From NCBI GenBank assembly GCA_963841715.1, contig CAWJDP010000001.1, forward strand, positions 969,568-1,033,567: a stretch of 64,000 nucleotides of DNA, read 5' to 3'. Position 1 is the stretch's first letter; every line of letters begins with the position of its first letter. Below are positions 61,431 through 64,000 of this stretch, piece after piece. A program made the position numbers and the translations under genes. Below the pieces are notes generated by a model that searched no databases, was not told the origin of the DNA, and worked only from the letters and a program-made list of their open reading frames with translations. Origin of the DNA: DASPWW01 sp963841715. GTDB taxonomy: Bacteria > Actinomycetota > Thermoleophilia > Solirubrobacterales > 70-9.

Positions 61431-62371
61431 CTGTAGTTCCTAGACCAGGTTGTTCGTGAAGCTCGACGAGTCGAGCCCCGGGCGACTTGTGGCCGAGGGA
61501 GCCATGCCTTCGGCGGAAGTTGTAGTGCAGAAGCCAGGGAGCCAGTTGCCCGCGCCGCGCCTCGGAGCTTCCATAGAGCCGTGAGTAGGCCCACTCCCTC
61601 AACATCGTCTGGATGAAGCGCTCGGCCTTGCCGTTCGTCCGCGGGCGATAGGGCCTCGTCCTTAGGTGCCGCAGCCGGAGCTCGCGGCACGCAACGGCGT
61701 GCGCGGTTGAGACGTAGGGAGAGCCGTTGTCGGTCATCACGCGCTCGACGCGGACCCCGCGCTCAGAAAACCAGGCGATCGCGCGACGCAGAAAGCCGAC
61801 CGCCGTCTCGGCGCGCTCGTCTGCCAACACCTCGACAAAGGCGAGACGCGTCGCGTCGTCGACCGCGACGTGGCAGCACTCCCAGCCGTAGCCGCGGCTT
61901 GCGTGGCGATGTCCGATCACACGCTTGCCCGCGACCCCGAAGCGGCCGAGCTTTTTGACGTCGACGTGGATGAGCTCCCCCGGCCTCGAGCGCTCGTAGC
62001 GGTTGGGCGGCTCCGGCGGCTCAAGGCGCGAGCGCTTGCCGAGCCCGATCCGACGCAGCCAGCGAGAAACGGTTGATAGCGCCATCCCGAGGATCTCCGC
62101 GATCTCGGCCGCGGTCATCCGCAGCCGCCGCAGGCGCTCGATCGCCTCGATCCGGGCTCGGTCGGTCCTCGAGGGGATCCGCCTGGGCGCTGAGGAGCGG
62201 TCCGCCATCGACTCCCCGCGCCGATAGCGCGCTGCCCACTTCGCGACCGTCCTCACGCGAGACGCCGGCGGCATTAGCCGCGCTGGCGTAGCTCCAGCCC
62301 TGCTCGGTCACCCGCCTTGCGAGCAGTTCGCGAGAGTTCGGACAGGTCTTGGCGTTAGCGTGGATGTTCAT
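61431..62371 (-). pseudogene. IS481-family transposase, frameshifted
   Basis: The N-terminal helix-turn-helix (MNIHANAKTCPNSRELLARRVTEQGWSYASAANAAGVS, from ATG 62371) and the rest (VRTVAKWAARYRRG..., in the other frame) are split by one extra base near 62258. The integrase core has the DDE residues: Asp in LIHVDVKKLG, Asp in RVMTDNGSPY, Glu in NGKAERFIQ. A second HTH (MTAAEIAEILGMALSTVSRWLRRIG) is intact. The large downstream frame (ATG 62274) reads through the IS end into the SnoaL remnant. Whether the shift is programmed, inactivating or an error is open. Confidence 0.82.
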
Positions 62372-62456
62372 CCGGTGCTCCTCCTTGGTGCTGGGTTGGT
62401 TCGCACCCCCAGCCTCCAAGGAGGCCCGAATGGAACAACGTGCCGAGGAACTACAG
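61431..62456 (-). mobile_element. IS481-family insertion sequence, 1026 bp
   Basis: The element begins and ends with CTGTAGTTCCT as terminal inverted repeats (61431-61441 and the complement at 62446-62456). A looser match of GTTGTTC lies further in, and CTAG duplications flank it. It encodes one leftward DDE transposase with a frameshift near its 5' end. The element has no in-frame stop at its exit side, so the transposase frame runs out into the target gene. Confidence 0.85.
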
Positions 62457-62537
62457 CTAGCTAGGTCCACGTTCTCCTCCGACATCGCCCGCGCAGTATC
62501 TCGCCTCGCGGAGGGGCAACACCCTCGCCGCGGACGA

Positions 62538-63215
62538 CTAGCTCCGCGGCAAGAGCCGCACCTGGCGGGCGAAGTTCTCGGCCTGGATCAGGTGCAGCGC
62601 CTCGCGGCGCGTCAGCGCGAGCGTCGCGGTCAATGCGTCGGGGCCGGGAAGGTCCTCATCGCTTGAGCCACCGGCGCCGCCGCCCTGACGCAGCGCCAGC
62701 AGCTCGACGTTCTTTGCGGCGATGAAGGTGCGCCCGCTCCCGCCGGTGTTCGGCTCGCTCGTGACGACTACGTCGACGCGGCTGCCCTCGGGGTTCTCGC
62801 CGGTGGCGGCGAGCGCCGCCGCGCCCGAGACCTCGATCTCAACGGGGCGGCGGTTGGCGCCGAGGTCGGGTCGATTCGAGTGCCGGTCCCCCGGATCGCG
62901 CAGCTCCGAAGCGACGACATATGAGCCCGCGGGAATCGCAGCCCCCGGCTCGCGGCCGACCGCCTCCTGGGTCGTGGCCAGCGCGTCCGGTGGGAGAAAC
63001 CGCGCCGGAACGCGGCGGACTTCGAGCGCGCTGCGCGCGTCGCCGGGGCGAATCGGCTTCCGCGCCGGGAGCTCACGCGCGGCGACAAGAACCGGACGCA
63101 GTGCGCCGTACTGGCTCGCGACGCTGGCGCCGTAGTCGCCCGCGATCGCGGCCGCCGTCGCGGCGCAGGCGAGCGCGGCAACGAGGAACGCGGCGGCGCG
63201 GCCGCGCCTGCTCAC
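62538..63215 (-). CDS. cpaB: Flp pilus assembly protein CpaB
   Basis: A 225-aa protein of the CpaB/RcpC family. An N-terminal signal anchor (RGRAAAFLVAALACAATAAAIAG) precedes a SAF domain (PVLVAARELPARKPIRPGDARSALEVRRVPARFLPPDAL; AIPAGSYVVASEL), and VDVVVTSEPN and TFIAAKNVELLAL follow. CpaB is thought to gate or stabilise the Tad secretin in the periplasm. The GTG start overlaps the upstream gene (GTGA); the longer frame is antisense-like. Confidence 0.85.
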   Translation of the reverse strand: MSRRGRAAAFLVAALACAATAAAIAGDYGASVASQYGALRPVLVAARELPARKPIRPGDARSALEVRRVPARFLPPDALATTQEAVGREPGAAIPAGSYVVASELRDPGDRHSNRPDLGANRRPVEIEVSGAAALAATGENPEGSRVDVVVTSEPNTGGSGRTFIAAKNVELLALRQGGGAGGSSDEDLPGPDALTATLALTRREALHLIQAENFARQVRLLPRS

Positions 63216-63982
63216 GCCGCGCGGGCTGCCTCGAGCCCGGGCTGAGGACGCTCGGCCACCGGCAGCTCCAGAACCGCGATGGTGCCGCGGTCGTCGTGGC
63301 GAAGCGCGAAACGACCGCCGTGCTCGGCGGCGATCATCCGCACGACCTCGAGCCCGTGGCCGCGACTCGGCGCGCGGCGGACGATGAACCCGCCTCCGAG
63401 CCGCGCGATCGGCGCCGGGCCGCCGCCGTCGAGCGGCCGCGCCGGCTCGCGCAGCCCGCGCGCGGCCAGCGCGCCGCGATCGCAGACGGCGATCCGCAGC
63501 CCGCTCGCGCACAGCGTCGCGACGACCTCGACCGGCGGGCCGCCGTGCTCGAGCGCGTTGACGATCAGGTTGTCGAGCGCCTGGGCGAGCCGACGGGGGT
63601 CGGCGAGCACCCATCCCGATCCCGCCCGCCAGCGCAGCCCGACCCGCGAGCCGGCGATCGCCGCCGAAGGTGCCCAGCGGCCGACCGCGGCCTCGAGCAG
63701 CGGACGGCAGGAGAACGCGCGGATCCGCGGCCGCGCCGGAGCTCCCTCGATCTCGCGCTCGAGATCGTCGAGCGCGTCGAGCGCGAGATCGAGGTCGGCG
63801 GCTGAGCCGTTCGAATCCGCCGAGCGCAGCACCAGCGCCTGCAGCGGACGCCGGAGCTCATGCATCGCTCGCGCGAGCGCGGGGCGGCGGCGCATCGTCC
63901 GCGCGCGCTCGCCCGCGAGCACAATCGCGCATGCGAGCGCCGGGCCCCAGCCAGAGGTCAGGACGTCGACGACGGCGTTCAT
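63212..63982 (-). CDS. Histidine-kinase-like ATPase
   Basis: A 256-aa protein with a membrane-like N-terminus (GWGPALACAIVLAGE), a degenerate H-box (ALARAMHELRRPLQALVL, His near 41), an N-box (QALDNLIVNALEHGG), and a G-rich ATP lid (RLGGGFIVRRAPSRGHGLEVVRMIAAEHGG). It has no sensor or receiver domain. It sits within the pilus operon (overlaps cpaB), so it may regulate pilus genes. Partner unknown. Confidence 0.8.
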   Translation of the reverse strand: MNAVVDVLTSGWGPALACAIVLAGERARTMRRRPALARAMHELRRPLQALVLRSADSNGSAADLDLALDALDDLEREIEGAPARPRIRAFSCRPLLEAAVGRWAPSAAIAGSRVGLRWRAGSGWVLADPRRLAQALDNLIVNALEHGGPPVEVVATLCASGLRIAVCDRGALAARGLREPARPLDGGGPAPIARLGGGFIVRRAPSRGHGLEVVRMIAAEHGGRFALRHDDRGTIAVLELPVAERPQPGLEAARAA

Positions 63983-64000
63983 GGCTCGATCAGCCGGTAG
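63979..64000 (-). CDS. 3' end of an upstream gene (partial)
   Basis: The last 22 bp, read leftward, give Y-R-L-I-E-P-stop with the TGA overlapping the ATG of the kinase-like gene (ATGA). This is the same coupling used throughout the window. Nothing can be said about its function. Confidence 0.3.

Larger units (their letters stand above)
61060..62485 (-). pseudogene. SnoaL-like gene interrupted by an IS481-type element
   Basis: The N-terminus (MSEENVDLA, 62485-62457) and the remainder (RHVFDALNRDDLPGAM to the stop at 61060) are separated by an insertion. Removing 61431-62456 plus one CTAG copy restores a 131-aa frame with no stop: MSEENVDLA joined to RHVFDALN. The N-terminus matches the SnoaL-like gene at 36381-36797 (MSEENVELVRRILEAWNRGDL). 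The C-terminal half is an NTF2-like sheet (TRTAWLWLFRDRRIARITFFQDR). Function was unknown before disruption. Confidence 0.85.

Overview
The window is about 64 kb of very GC-rich DNA with dense, overlapping genes. Many start at GTG, and ATGA, GTGA or CTGA stop-start overlaps are common. The division cluster has ftsZ and ftsQ but no ftsA, glycine decarboxylase is split into two subunits, transaldolase is fused to phosphoglucose isomerase, and Tad/Flp pilus genes are present. I infer a high-GC actinobacterium, probably of the Thermoleophilia (Gaiellales/Solirubrobacterales) type. No rRNA, tRNA, CRISPR array or phage was seen.

Region 1 (1-28.2 kb) is a one-carbon metabolism island. It holds a sarcosine-oxidase-like heterotetramer (alpha partial, gamma, beta), formate-THF ligase (fhs) and methenyl-THF cyclohydrolase (fchA). 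On the opposite strand lie gamma-glutamylmethylamide synthetase (gmaS), a three-gene N-methylglutamate synthase (mgsA, mgsB, mgsC), an unknown 147-aa protein, two paralogous FAD amine oxidases, an R2lox-type Mn/Fe oxidase, a DUF1059 protein and cyanase. Next come malyl-CoA lyase, a phosphoribulokinase, a LysR regulator, serine-glyoxylate aminotransferase, hydroxypyruvate reductase, a heme-oxygenase-like diiron protein, NAD formate dehydrogenase and the complete glycine cleavage system. Together they read as indirect methylamine oxidation by the N-methylglutamate pathway, THF-linked oxidation to formate and CO2, and assimilation through serine-cycle and possibly reductive-glycine reactions. A GntR regulator sits beside gmaS, and one 21-bp operator/promoter is shared by gmaS and formate dehydrogenase.

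Region 2 (28.2-44.7 kb) is the division and cell-wall (dcw) cluster, transcribed leftward: mraZ, rsmH, ftsL, ftsI, murE, murF, mraY, a SnoaL-like intruder, murD, ftsW, murG, murC, murB, ftsQ, ftsZ. An MraZ box with 10-bp repeats overlaps the mraZ promoter, and ftsZ has its own near-consensus promoter.

Region 3 (44.7-64 kb) has a hairpin-rich intergenic stretch, a small secreted protein, tadC-tadB-tadA, a gluconolactonase remnant, a membrane protein, a macrodomain protein and GroES. It then has a pentose phosphate block: pgl, a HAD phosphatase, zwf, gnd, tal-pgi (broken by two frameshifts), tkt, rpe and rpiA. rpiA has no ATG, GTG or TTG start and seems to begin at CTG. An IS481-type element has inserted into a SnoaL-like gene with a clean CTAG duplication. 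The window ends in cpaB and a histidine-kinase-like gene. Several single-base frameshifts (ftsL, tal-pgi twice, transposase, gluconolactonase remnant) could be real decay or assembly errors.
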